From: Pedobacter yulinensis
GTDB taxonomy: Bacteria; Bacteroidota; Bacteroidia; Sphingobacteriales; Sphingobacteriaceae
Assembly: GCF_003029735.1 (NCBI RefSeq)
Contig: NZ_KZ686268.1
Span: 1,041,769-1,105,768 of the forward strand
Reading direction: 5' to 3'
DNA length: 64,000 bases
Part shown: piece by piece, positions 36,971-46,036 of the stretch
Numbering within the stretch: the stretch's first letter is position 1
Layout of the letters: every line of letters begins with the position of its first letter
The notes under the pieces: generated by a model
Told to the model about the DNA's origin: nothing
Seen by the model: the letters and a program-made list of their open reading frames with translations, nothing else
Databases searched by the model: none
Made by a program: the position numbers and the translations under genes

Positions 36971-37843
36971 ATGATAACTGTATTTACACCAACATATAAC
37001 CGTGCGCATTTGTTGTCGAGGCTGTACGAGAGTCTGCTAAAGCAGAACAGCTCAAACTTTGAGTGGATTATTGTTGACGACGGAAGCACGGATGACACCG
37101 ACGGCCTCATCAAGATGTGGCAGACGGAGCGTCAATTTCCTTTTAAATTGACTTATTTCAGGCAAGCTAACCGTGGAAAGCATGTCGCCATCAATAAGGG
37201 TGTCAAACTTGCCAAAGGTGAGCTTTTTTTTATTGTCGATAGTGACGACTATCTGGCACATGATGCAATTGCGGAAATTCTCAAAAGCTGGAACACATTG
37301 AACAGTATTGAAGAAATTGGCGGTGTGGTTGCTAATAAGTGCTATACAGATGGTTCTGTAGTTGGCGAGGAACCTTTCTATTCCGAGTTGCTGGCCTCGC
37401 CAGTCGACTTTAGGTTTCGCTATAACGCAAAGGGAGATCGAGCTGAAGTCATACGAACAGACTTGTTCAATAAATATCCTTTTCCGGAAACCCCCGGCGA
37501 AAAGTTCTGTCCCGAAGCGCTATTCTTCAACAGATTGAAAGACGTTAGGCTGAACTACATCAATAAAAATCTGTATTTCTGTGAATATCTACCAGACGGC
37601 CTGACCGCTAAAATATATCAAATCAGGAAGACGAGCCCTGTAAACACATGCTTATGTTACCAGGAGATGGCCCGTCTGGGCATTCCTTGGATACAGAAGT
37701 TTAAGGCGGGTGTGAATTTCTATCGGTTTAAAAGGTTTACTAAGGAAGCGCTGCAGCCTCCGTTCAATTTAGCGATAGTCAATTCAATGGCAAAATTTGC
37801 GGCAAATATGATTTTTGTTCTTTCAGATAGACACAAGGTATGA
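36971..37843 (+). CDS. GT2 glycosyltransferase
   Basis: A 290-residue GT-A enzyme. FTPTYNRAHLLSRLYESL starts the domain, IIVDDGSTDDTDGLI holds the donor-binding Asp residues, and FIVDSDDYLAHDA near residue 91 is the DxD motif. The C-terminal third is helical with no membrane segment. Donor and acceptor cannot be told. It starts directly after the preceding gene's stop and overlaps the following GT4 gene by 4 bases (ATGA), so translation is coupled. Confidence 0.83.
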   Translation: MITVFTPTYNRAHLLSRLYESLLKQNSSNFEWIIVDDGSTDDTDGLIKMWQTERQFPFKLTYFRQANRGKHVAINKGVKLAKGELFFIVDSDDYLAHDAIAEILKSWNTLNSIEEIGGVVANKCYTDGSVVGEEPFYSELLASPVDFRFRYNAKGDRAEVIRTDLFNKYPFPETPGEKFCPEALFFNRLKDVRLNYINKNLYFCEYLPDGLTAKIYQIRKTSPVNTCLCYQEMARLGIPWIQKFKAGVNFYRFKRFTKEALQPPFNLAIVNSMAKFAANMIFVLSDRHKV

Positions 37844-38931
37844 GGTTGCTGCATGTAGCCAACAGTCTGCTCACTGGTGGAGCGGAAAGACTTTTGGTCG
37901 AATCTCTGCCCAGATTTTCAAGCAGACAGGGGATTGTCCAGACAGATTTAGCTTTGTTAAACGGAATAGATACTCCCTTCTTTCAAAAATTGCGGGCAAA
38001 TTTCGAGGGGAGAATCTTTACGTTGTCATCAAATTCCACCTATTCACCTGTTGCAATACTACGGTTAAGGGAGCTGATCCGAAACTACGATGTGGTGCAC
38101 GTACATCTTTTTCCTGCGATGTACTATGCAGCGTTGGCAAAACTTACCTTGATTGGAGGGCCTAAGCTGATTTTTACGGAGCATAACACCGAAAACCGCC
38201 GGGTACAGTCCGCCCTATTCAGAATAGTTGACAAGCTGATTTATAGACAATACGAGATGGTGACTGCAATATCAGAACCGGTCCGATCAATGCTAATGTC
38301 TTACAAGCTGCACAATGATGTGCGGATAATTTACAACGGCATCGCCTTAAACAATGCCGGAATAAATCCCCCGGTCGATTTACGCAGTTTATTTGGGGAG
38401 GCTAAGTGCTTCACACTGATCCAGGTTTCAAGATTTCAGCCGCAGAAAGATCAGCAGACGGTAATTCGGTCTTTGCTGTATTTACCTGCAGAGGTGAAAG
38501 CAGTATTTGTCGGTGCCGGCGAATTGATGGGAGACTGTGTTAGGCTGGTCGAGTCGCTTGGATTACAGAACCGCGTTCGTTTCCTGGGTCTGCGCATGGA
38601 CGTTCCTGAATTATTAGCTGGGAGTGACGTGGTCGTACAGTCGTCGGTCTATGAGGGATTTGGGCTTGCAGCTGTTGAAGGCATGGCCGCTGCTAAGCCC
38701 GTTGTTGCGTCAGATGTGCCCGGGCTTGGTGACATCGTAAACGGTGCCGGTCTAACCTTCAAAAAGGGAGATGCCCAGGAACTCGCGCGCCTCGTACTCA
38801 AATTATATTTGGACAAACCATTTTATGATGAGGTGTCGGCGCGATGTTTGTCCAGGTCCAAGAACTTCGATATTGATGTGATGGTCGATAAGATGGTGGA
38901 GCTATATTACGAGATATGTCAAAATACATAG
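37840..38931 (+). CDS. GT4 glycosyltransferase
   Basis: A 363-residue GT-B enzyme. LHVANSLLTGGAERLLVE at the start is the typical GGAE loop of GT4. VSRFQPQKDQQTVIRSL near residue 195 and SVYEGFGLAAVEGMAAAKPV near residue 269, with the EGFG...E donor motif, are intact. The substrate is not known. It overlaps the beta-helix lipoprotein gene by 16 bases, which ties that gene to the glycan operon. Confidence 0.85.
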   Translation: MRLLHVANSLLTGGAERLLVESLPRFSSRQGIVQTDLALLNGIDTPFFQKLRANFEGRIFTLSSNSTYSPVAILRLRELIRNYDVVHVHLFPAMYYAALAKLTLIGGPKLIFTEHNTENRRVQSALFRIVDKLIYRQYEMVTAISEPVRSMLMSYKLHNDVRIIYNGIALNNAGINPPVDLRSLFGEAKCFTLIQVSRFQPQKDQQTVIRSLLYLPAEVKAVFVGAGELMGDCVRLVESLGLQNRVRFLGLRMDVPELLAGSDVVVQSSVYEGFGLAAVEGMAAAKPVVASDVPGLGDIVNGAGLTFKKGDAQELARLVLKLYLDKPFYDEVSARCLSRSKNFDIDVMVDKMVELYYEICQNT

Positions 38932-40250
38932 GTATGCTACTTCTGTTCCTGGTGCAACTGGCCGGATGTTCGGGCGCCAAAACAGTCGTATTGAACGTCC
39001 GGGACTTTGGGGCAAAAGGCGATGGCAGGAGCGATGATTATGCGGCTATAAATCGGTGTTTCCAAACAGCGTTGAAGAGCCCGACCTCAGAAGTCGTTTT
39101 CCCATTTGGAACCTATCTAATAAATAAAGAGATTGTTGTCCATTTTGACAATCAGGATATCAGCATTGTCGGACAGCCAAAGAACGGCCAATCGCCCACC
39201 ATTATTAACCGGGTGCCAGGCTCGGTATTGCTGATTCGCGGATATCTGGGAGACGTATCCAGAGGTATTGTGAGTGTCAGAGACCTCAATTTAAAAGGTA
39301 GTTTCCCCTCCTATTCTTCCAACAACAGATTTATAAATAAAGACGAATGGTACGCAGGGTTGGCTGTTACCGATAAGAAAGAAGTCCGCATAGTCAATGT
39401 CAATGTGCATAATATTTATGGCGAAGGCATTTATGTGGCAACGACTAAACAGGAGATGATACCGCTAGATGCCAGAACATCCTACTTGGAAATTAAAAAT
39501 TGCCTGGTTACCAACTGCTGGGGGTATAATCCAAAGCGCGATAGCTATGGAGACGGTATCTATGTATCTAATGTAGCCAGAGGCACGATCAGCAATAATA
39601 AGGTGGCCAACAACTTTATGGTCACCCACCAGCTTGGGAGATGTGGTGTTGTGCTCGAATACATGAGTGAAAGTTGCACCGTTAGCGACAACCAGATCTA
39701 CGGATATGATCGAGGGTTACATATCGAGGCTGACTTTGGCGGTCATCAGATTCTACGCAATGTAATCTCAGGGACAGATCTTGGCATTGCGATTTTTAAT
39801 AGTCGTAGGGAACGGAATTTGCCGCTGACAATCCAGGAAAATGTGGTCTCCAACGAAGGGCTGCCGTTACGGACCAAATTAGCCCGAGTGCGGGATATCG
39901 AGGCGGCAACTGATCGTTCGCTTTTTAATTTTGTGGCACTCAGCGATTCCCGCTCGGGTAGCGCTGTTGTCGACAATGTGTTTAAGGTTGATGGCCGATA
40001 TGATTACTTCTCCGGCGCCATTGCAAATATCAAGGCAAACGGCGTCACGTTCAGGAATAACTCTTTTTCTTACATTAATAAAAGCAGCCCAGCAAAATCC
40101 GTGAGTTACTATAATTATTCTACTTCGATACCTCAGAATGACACCTTCAAAGGTCTCGAGGCTATTCGCTTCCAGCACAAAAGTATTAGTAAGAATACGG
40201 TAATAAAACTGAAAGACCGCCTTAATGGGGCTAAGCTCTTAATTGATTAG
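38916..40250 (+). CDS. Beta-helix lipoprotein, pectate-lyase superfamily
   Basis: A 444-residue protein with a lipoprotein signal (LAGC, Cys18). The mature start VLNVRDFGAKGDGRSDDYAA is the standard opening of the Pectate_lyase_3/GH28-type right-handed beta-helix. Short repeated strands with N-N or N-x-N turns fill residues 110-400. Members cleave or bind acidic or O-acetylated polysaccharides. Encoded within the biosynthetic operon, it may trim or edit the product in the periplasm; this is inference. No catalytic residue can be named from sequence alone. The 105-base gap after it contains an ATGCCG/CGGCAT inverted repeat at 40252-40310. Confidence 0.75.
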   Translation: MSKYIGMLLLFLVQLAGCSGAKTVVLNVRDFGAKGDGRSDDYAAINRCFQTALKSPTSEVVFPFGTYLINKEIVVHFDNQDISIVGQPKNGQSPTIINRVPGSVLLIRGYLGDVSRGIVSVRDLNLKGSFPSYSSNNRFINKDEWYAGLAVTDKKEVRIVNVNVHNIYGEGIYVATTKQEMIPLDARTSYLEIKNCLVTNCWGYNPKRDSYGDGIYVSNVARGTISNNKVANNFMVTHQLGRCGVVLEYMSESCTVSDNQIYGYDRGLHIEADFGGHQILRNVISGTDLGIAIFNSRRERNLPLTIQENVVSNEGLPLRTKLARVRDIEAATDRSLFNFVALSDSRSGSAVVDNVFKVDGRYDYFSGAIANIKANGVTFRNNSFSYINKSSPAKSVSYYNYSTSIPQNDTFKGLEAIRFQHKSISKNTVIKLKDRLNGAKLLID

Positions 40251-40355
40251 CATGCCGTCCCGGTCTCAGCCGCCAAAGAATCAAGCCATCTTCGGCTTCG
40301 TCAGCGGCATAACGAACAGAATATAGAATGAATAGCAACCAACCACACGGTTTAT

Positions 40356-41525
40356 ATGAATAGCCCCCGGAGAAACCATAAAATTATACGTACATCAACG
40401 GTAGCCCTGTCTCTGAATGTCTTGTTAAAAGGACAATTGGCTTTTCTCAATAGCGTGTTCGAGGTCATTGCGGTTTCTGGCGAAGGTTCGGATCTGCAAG
40501 AGGTACAAGAAAGAGAAAAGGTTGCAGTGAGAGAAGTGACGATGAGTCGAACTATTTCTGTCTTCAAAGACCTTCATTCACTTTGGAAACTATACAGGCT
40601 TTTCAGAAAAGAAAAGCCTGTAATTATACATTCAATCACCCCAAAAGCAGGCTTGCTCACCATGCTTGCCGGGAAGTTAGCGGGAGTTCCCATTCGGATA
40701 CACACCTTTACAGGTTTAATTTTTCCATCCAAAACAGGAGCTTTGCAAAAGTTGCTGATCAGTATGGATAGACTGCTATGCTGGGCTGCAACAAATATAT
40801 ATCCGGAAGGAAATGGCGTTAAAAATGACCTGTTAAAGTATAAGATCACAAAGAAACAACTGAAAGTGATTGGCAATGGAAATGTGAATGGAATAGACAC
40901 CGCTTATTTTGATCCCAGTTCAATAAGTAAGGAAACAAGGAATGCATTGAGGTTGAAATTAGGCATTTCGGCAAACGATTTTGTCTTTATTTTTGTTGGC
41001 AGGATTGTGGCTGACAAAGGCATCAATGAATTGATAGCGGCCTTCAAGAGTTTTGACGCAACCTATCCCTGTAAACTTCTTCTGGTAGGGAATTTTGAGC
41101 AGGAGCTCGATCCGGTTCTTCCAGCCGTAGCGGAGGAAATCAAGGAAAATGAAAACATCATACATGTGGGTTATCAGCCAAATGTTCGGGATTTTTACGC
41201 GATATCCGACGCATTCGTTTTCCCGAGTTACAGGGAAGGTTTTCCCAACGTTGTTCTTCAGGCCGGTGCTATGTCGTTACCGAGCCTGGTAACTGATATT
41301 AACGGGAGCAATGAAATCATTATCCCTGGAGAAAATGGTATCATCATCCCTCCTAAAGATGTGCAGGCGCTACAGAATGCAATGATAGAAATCTTAAGGG
41401 ATAAGGCCTTGTATTCACGGCTGCAACGACATGCAAGACTGATGATTTCATCACGTTATGAGCAGCCTTTCGTTTGGAATGAATTGGTGAAAGAATATAA
41501 TTTACTTTTGAGTAAAAAGATCTGA
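40356..41525 (+). CDS. GT4 glycosyltransferase, PglA-like position
   Basis: A 389-residue GT-B enzyme. HSITPKAGLLTMLAGKLAGV near residues 90-109 and IHTFTGLIFPSKTG are typical of GT4 enzymes encoded next to PglC-type priming transferases. FVGRIVADKGINELIAAF near 214 and PSYREGFPNVVLQAGAM near 290 form the donor site. In Campylobacter, PglA adds the second sugar (GalNAc) to Und-PP-diNAcBac; a matching role as second-sugar transferase is inferred from position. Its TGA shares one base with the pglC-like ATG. Confidence 0.78.
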   Translation: MNSPRRNHKIIRTSTVALSLNVLLKGQLAFLNSVFEVIAVSGEGSDLQEVQEREKVAVREVTMSRTISVFKDLHSLWKLYRLFRKEKPVIIHSITPKAGLLTMLAGKLAGVPIRIHTFTGLIFPSKTGALQKLLISMDRLLCWAATNIYPEGNGVKNDLLKYKITKKQLKVIGNGNVNGIDTAYFDPSSISKETRNALRLKLGISANDFVFIFVGRIVADKGINELIAAFKSFDATYPCKLLLVGNFEQELDPVLPAVAEEIKENENIIHVGYQPNVRDFYAISDAFVFPSYREGFPNVVLQAGAMSLPSLVTDINGSNEIIIPGENGIIIPPKDVQALQNAMIEILRDKALYSRLQRHARLMISSRYEQPFVWNELVKEYNLLLSKKI

Positions 41526-42127
41526 TGTATAAACTTTATGTGAAAAGAGTGATAGATTTCCTATTCTCTTTAGTTGGTTTAATGTTTCTGTCGCCGATTT
41601 TAATTGTTATAGGTATCTGTTTATTGATTGTCAATCGTGGTTCACCCTTTTTTTTACAACGCCGACCTGGCAAAGATGGTAGGATATTTAAGATTATCAA
41701 GTTTAAGACGATGAACGACAGGAAAGATGATACAGGGGTACTGCTTTCAGACCAAGACCGGTTAACTAAATTTGGACTCTTCGTAAGAGCAACGTCTCTG
41801 GATGAGATACCACAACTGTTAAATGTGCTGAAGGGAGACATGTCGCTCATTGGTCCAAGGCCTTTGTTAGAGGAATACCTACCTTTGTATGACCTCGTAC
41901 AAAAAAGGCGACATGAGGTAAAGCCGGGCATTACGGGCTGGGCGCAGGTGAATGGGAGAAATGCAATTTCATGGCATGATAAGTTTACTTATGATGTCTG
42001 GTATGTTGATAATTTATCTTTTTCATTAGATCTGAAAATCATTTCGATGACCATCAAAAAAGTACTAATTAAGGAAGGCGTATCCTCAAAAACGTCTGTA
42101 ACGATGGAAAAATTTACCGGTAACTGA
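41525..42127 (+). CDS. pglC: PglC-like phosphoglycosyl transferase
   Basis: A 200-residue monotopic transferase that moves a sugar-1-phosphate from UDP-sugar to undecaprenyl phosphate. One re-entrant N-terminal helix (about 10-36) is followed by the cytosolic domain. The catalytic Asp93-Glu94 dyad in SLDEIPQLLN falls at the same numbering as in Campylobacter PglC. LIGPRPLLEEYLPLY and GITGWAQVNGRNAISW are intact. The size matches small PglC enzymes rather than the long WcaJ form. Neighbours suggest the substrate UDP-diNAcBac. Confidence 0.9.
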   Translation: MYKLYVKRVIDFLFSLVGLMFLSPILIVIGICLLIVNRGSPFFLQRRPGKDGRIFKIIKFKTMNDRKDDTGVLLSDQDRLTKFGLFVRATSLDEIPQLLNVLKGDMSLIGPRPLLEEYLPLYDLVQKRRHEVKPGITGWAQVNGRNAISWHDKFTYDVWYVDNLSFSLDLKIISMTIKKVLIKEGVSSKTSVTMEKFTGN

Positions 42128-42128
42128 T

Positions 42129-42740
42129 ATGCATTTGATCGGCGCAGGCGGACATGCGAAAGTGGTTTTGGAAATGCTTTCGGAGATGGGGATGACCGTA
42201 CATGGCATATGGGATGATAATCCCAGTGTCAAAAATCTACTGGGCTACCCGGTACTTGGAAGTGTTATGAGCCTGTTGGAAACAAACCCACAGGAAGTGA
42301 TTGTAGCTATTGGAAATAACGACATCAGGCGGAAGATAGCCTTACAACTTCGTGCGAAGGCAGCTTGTGCTTTCTCAAAAACAAGCTCAATATCCCTGTC
42401 AGCAGAGTTGGGTGGAGGTTGTGTTGTGATGCCCAATGCAAGTATAAATGCTGGGACGAGGTGCGGAAGTCATGTCATTGTCAATACAAATGCTTCTGTG
42501 GACCACGACTGCCTGCTGGGTGACTATGTTCATATTTCTCCGCAGGCAGGGATAGCAGGCAACGTGGAAATTGGGGAGGGTACGCATGTGGGTATCGGCG
42601 CCAGCGTCATTCAGGGACTGAAAATTGGCAAGTGGTGTGTTATCGGCGCAGGTGCTGTTGTATTAAAAGATTTACCGGACTATGCGGTCGCCGTTGGCAA
42701 TCCCGCGAGAATAGTCAAAACGAATAGATATGCAAAATAA
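42129..42740 (+). CDS. pglD: PglD-like sugar N-acetyltransferase
   Basis: A 203-residue left-handed beta-helix enzyme. LIGAGGHAKVVLEML opens the N-terminal UDP-sugar-binding Rossmann part. The hexapeptide repeats follow from about residue 95. His126 in NASVDHDCLLG corresponds to the catalytic base of PglD (His125 in Campylobacter). It would use acetyl-CoA to acetylate the 4-amino group of UDP-4-amino-6-deoxy-GlcNAc, giving UDP-diNAcBac. It overlaps the aminotransferase gene by 11 bases. Confidence 0.87.
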   Translation: MHLIGAGGHAKVVLEMLSEMGMTVHGIWDDNPSVKNLLGYPVLGSVMSLLETNPQEVIVAIGNNDIRRKIALQLRAKAACAFSKTSSISLSAELGGGCVVMPNASINAGTRCGSHVIVNTNASVDHDCLLGDYVHISPQAGIAGNVEIGEGTHVGIGASVIQGLKIGKWCVIGAGAVVLKDLPDYAVAVGNPARIVKTNRYAK

Positions 42741-43866
42741 AAAAATATGGCTTTCCTCGCCCCACATGGGTGGTGGCGAACAAAAATATGTGCAGGAAGC
42801 ATTTGATTCGAATTGGGTTGCTCCTTTAGGGCCAAATGTAAAAGGTTTTGAAAATGACCTGCAAAGTTACCTGGGCGGGGATGTTCATCTCACAGCGCTT
42901 AGTTCAGGAACTGCAGCTATCCATTTAGCCCTGAAGCTCTTGGGGGTTGAACAGGGGGACCACGTGATCTGCCAATCAATGACGTTCTCGGCATCTGCCA
43001 ATCCAATCATATATGCAAATGCCACGCCTGTGTTTGTCGATTCGGAGAGGTTAACATGGAACATGTGTCCTGATGCACTTGAAAAAGCAATCTCAGCATC
43101 ACACCGAAAAGGAAAATTGCCTAAAGCGATTATCCCGGTGCATTTATACGGCATGCCGGCACAAATGACAGTGATAAACGAGATCGCTGATCACTGGGGT
43201 ATTCCTATACTGGAAGATGCCGCTGAGGCGCTTGGTTCACACATACAACACAGGAATTGCGGAACATTCGGAAAGTTTGCCTGTCTGTCCTTCAACGGTA
43301 ACAAAATCATCACCACCTCGGGCGGCGGAGCCCTTGTCTCAAGTACCCGGGAAGATGCAAACAAAGCACTGTTTCTTGCCACCCAGGCGCGCGAAGACCA
43401 ACCGCACTATGAACACCGTGAAATTGGCTATAATTACAGGCTTAGCAATGTTCTTGCTGGTATTGGAAGGGGCCAGATGGAAGCCCTGGATGCTCATGTT
43501 GCCGCAAGACGAGCAAACTGGGCATTTTATAAAGATGCGCTTCAAGATATATCCGAGATAAGCATGCTGGAAGAGCCGGATGGTTATTTTTCCAATCGCT
43601 GGCTGTCCTGTATTCTCGTCAGACCATCATCTGGTTTAAACAGGGAGACCATCAGACTCGCACTGTCCGAAGAAAATATCGAGTCCCGCCCGCTTTGGAA
43701 GCCAATGCACCTTCAACCAATATTTCAGCAATACCCATTTTATGGTGAAAATATAGCTGAAAGCCTGTTTCAAAATGGATTATGTTTGCCTTCAGGCTCT
43801 AATTTAACTGGGGAAGACCTCACCCGGGTAGTTGCGTGTATCAAAAAGTTGTATCAGAGTAACTGA
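42730..43866 (+). CDS. pglE: PglE-like sugar aminotransferase
   Basis: A 378-residue PLP enzyme of the DegT/DnrJ/EryC1 group. LSSGTAAIHLALKLLGV binds the cofactor phosphate. EDAAEALGS supplies the Asp contacting the pyridine ring. The PLP lysine is Lys192 in SFNGNKIITTSGGG, a wording typical of PglE-type enzymes acting on UDP-4-keto-6-deoxy-GlcNAc. It forms the step between PglF and PglD. The gene ends 114 bases before the pglF-like gene, which has its own promoter. Confidence 0.88.
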   Translation: MQNKKIWLSSPHMGGGEQKYVQEAFDSNWVAPLGPNVKGFENDLQSYLGGDVHLTALSSGTAAIHLALKLLGVEQGDHVICQSMTFSASANPIIYANATPVFVDSERLTWNMCPDALEKAISASHRKGKLPKAIIPVHLYGMPAQMTVINEIADHWGIPILEDAAEALGSHIQHRNCGTFGKFACLSFNGNKIITTSGGGALVSSTREDANKALFLATQAREDQPHYEHREIGYNYRLSNVLAGIGRGQMEALDAHVAARRANWAFYKDALQDISEISMLEEPDGYFSNRWLSCILVRPSSGLNRETIRLALSEENIESRPLWKPMHLQPIFQQYPFYGENIAESLFQNGLCLPSGSNLTGEDLTRVVACIKKLYQSN

Positions 43867-43949
43867 CATTTTTAATTATAGGCAGTCGCGAACAAGCGCT
43901 TATGACCGTGTTATAAAGTAACGCGTAAATCTGGTATCATTTTTATACT

Positions 43950-43957
43950 TACCTTTG
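43950..43957 (+). promoter_or_regulatory. Promoter for the pglF-like gene
   Basis: TACCTTTG is an exact TAnnTTTG match. Initiation near 43963 would leave about 18 bases before the TTG start at 43981, supporting that unusual start. Confidence 0.6.
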
Positions 43958-43980
43958 CGTAAATTTACAACTGAAGAAAA

Positions 43981-45927
43981 TTGTTTCAAAAAATAAACAT
44001 AGTTCCCCGCTGGATTATCTTCCTGTTAGACCTTGCCATCTGCACGTTCTCACTCATCTTTGCGTACGGCCTTCGCCACAATCTTGACCTGACATCTGTC
44101 GAGGTTCCGGAACTGGCCAGGAATCTTCTGATCATGGGTGTGATTACCTCTCTCGTCTTTATCAACATCAAGACCTACGCAGGCATCATCCGCTATACGA
44201 GCGCACAGGATTCCTTCAGGATATTGTTCTCCGTCATCATCTCCAACGGTACCTTTTTTGTTCTGAACCTCTTCTTTATTTCCTTTACCAATCGGTCATT
44301 TATACCCAACACTGTTCTCATCACCAACGGATTAACCAGTTTTCTCTTCCTGATTACCTACCGGGTTATGATCAAGTACTTTTTCATGTACATCAAAAAC
44401 CTGAACCTGGATAAAAAACGCGTCATCATTTATGGCGCGGGCGAAGGTGGAGTGGCAACGAAGCGGACTTTTGACCATGACAACTCTGTCAATAAAGAGA
44501 TCATTGCCTTTGTTGATGATGACGATCGGAAAGTAGGCAAAACCATAGACAGCATCAAAATTTTGAATGCCAAACGGTTGCCTGAGCTGATCGAGCACCA
44601 TGAGGTAGACGAAATCATTTTCGCATCCTATACAATTCCTTCAGAACATAAAAACGAGATCGTTGACATCTGCCTGGCGAACGACGTAAAAGTATTGAAC
44701 ATTCCACCGCCGGAAGTATGGACCAACGGGCAGCTTCAGTTTAACCAGATCCAGAACATCAATATCGAGGACCTGCTGAACAGAAAATCTATTGATATTG
44801 ACATTGAAGGCATTGGCAAGATGCTGCATAATAAACGCATCCTGATTACCGGTGCGGCGGGCTCAATTGGCAGCGAAATTGTCCGACAGCTGATGAAGTT
44901 CGAGGTCGGTCTGATCATTCTTTGCGATCAGAGTGAAACTGCGCTGCACGAGCTTTATCTGGAGCTTGACGAAACAAAAAAAGACCAGAATTTCCATGCA
45001 TTTATAGGCGACGTACGCAATGAGAAACGCATGGACCACCTCTTCAATACCTATAAGCCGCATTACGTTTATCACGCAGCAGCGTATAAACATGTGCCGC
45101 TCATGGAGGATAATCCCGCCGAGGCTATCCGCACAAACGTAATGGGAACCAAGATTATCGCGGACCTGTCTGTGAAATACGGTGTTCAGAAATTTGTGAT
45201 GATCTCTACCGACAAAGCGGTAAACCCGACCAATGTGATGGGTGCCTCAAAAAGGATCGCCGAAATCTACGTACAATCGCTCAACAACTCGCTGAATAGC
45301 CCTGATGTGATCTTTAGCAATGGCCTGAGCTACATTAACGAGCTGGATGTGAAGCCGATCACGAAGTTTATCACAACGCGTTTCGGTAACGTATTGGGAT
45401 CGAACGGCTCAGTTATTCCCAGATTCAAACAGCAGATTGAAAAAGGTGGGCCAATTACGGTTACACATCCCGAAATAACCCGGTACTTCATGACCATTCC
45501 TGAGGCATGCCGACTGGTACTCGAAGCCGGCTGCATGGGCAAGGGTGGCGAGATATTCATCTTCGACATGGGCAAGTCGGTCAAAATCGTTGAATTGGCG
45601 CGCAAGATGATCCGGCTGGCGGGGATGATTCCCAACCAGGATATCCAGATCACGTATTCCGGTTTGAGACCAGGGGAGAAACTCTACGAAGAGTTGCTGA
45701 ATGATAATGAAAATACCTTGCCGACACACCATGAGAAAATTATGATCGGGAAGGTGAGAGAGTACTTGTTCTCTGAAGTGTCCAAACAAATCTCCAGCCT
45801 GCTTGAATCTGCCAACAAGAATGACGATCGCCAGGTCGTACTCAAAATGAAGTCGCTGGTGAAAGAGTACAAAAGCAACAACTCGATATTTGAGGAGCTG
45901 GACGAGCTGATCGGCAAGGAAGCCTAA
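43981..45927 (+). CDS. pglF: PglF-like UDP-GlcNAc 4,6-dehydratase, membrane-bound
   Basis: A 648-residue membrane dehydratase. Four N-terminal helices (about residues 8-110) are followed by a CoA_binding_3-like Rossmann part (about 135-260). The SDR dehydratase domain begins at KRILITGAAGSIGSEIVRQL near residue 285. The catalytic set is Asp411-Lys412 (STDKAV) with Met420-x3-Lys424, where Met replaces the usual SDR Tyr, exactly as in PglF and WbpM. It starts at TTG: an in-frame stop lies three codons upstream, and MFQKINIVPRWIIFLLD matches the family start. It makes UDP-4-keto-6-deoxy-GlcNAc, feeding PglE and PglD. Confidence 0.92.
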   Translation: MFQKINIVPRWIIFLLDLAICTFSLIFAYGLRHNLDLTSVEVPELARNLLIMGVITSLVFINIKTYAGIIRYTSAQDSFRILFSVIISNGTFFVLNLFFISFTNRSFIPNTVLITNGLTSFLFLITYRVMIKYFFMYIKNLNLDKKRVIIYGAGEGGVATKRTFDHDNSVNKEIIAFVDDDDRKVGKTIDSIKILNAKRLPELIEHHEVDEIIFASYTIPSEHKNEIVDICLANDVKVLNIPPPEVWTNGQLQFNQIQNINIEDLLNRKSIDIDIEGIGKMLHNKRILITGAAGSIGSEIVRQLMKFEVGLIILCDQSETALHELYLELDETKKDQNFHAFIGDVRNEKRMDHLFNTYKPHYVYHAAAYKHVPLMEDNPAEAIRTNVMGTKIIADLSVKYGVQKFVMISTDKAVNPTNVMGASKRIAEIYVQSLNNSLNSPDVIFSNGLSYINELDVKPITKFITTRFGNVLGSNGSVIPRFKQQIEKGGPITVTHPEITRYFMTIPEACRLVLEAGCMGKGGEIFIFDMGKSVKIVELARKMIRLAGMIPNQDIQITYSGLRPGEKLYEELLNDNENTLPTHHEKIMIGKVREYLFSEVSKQISSLLESANKNDDRQVVLKMKSLVKEYKSNNSIFEELDELIGKEA

Positions 45928-46036
45928 CCTTGACGGTATGTCTATGTAGTTTTGGCATGAACTTCGCGGCTCGTGCCGCAACATATACTTTGTCTCCTAC
46001 GCCCGGATGCCTGGAGACGACAATCGAAAACCTGGA

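Noticed and set aside
37815..38165. 116-codon plus-strand frame
   Set aside because: Overlaps the start of the GT4 gene, which carries the typical GGAE motif.
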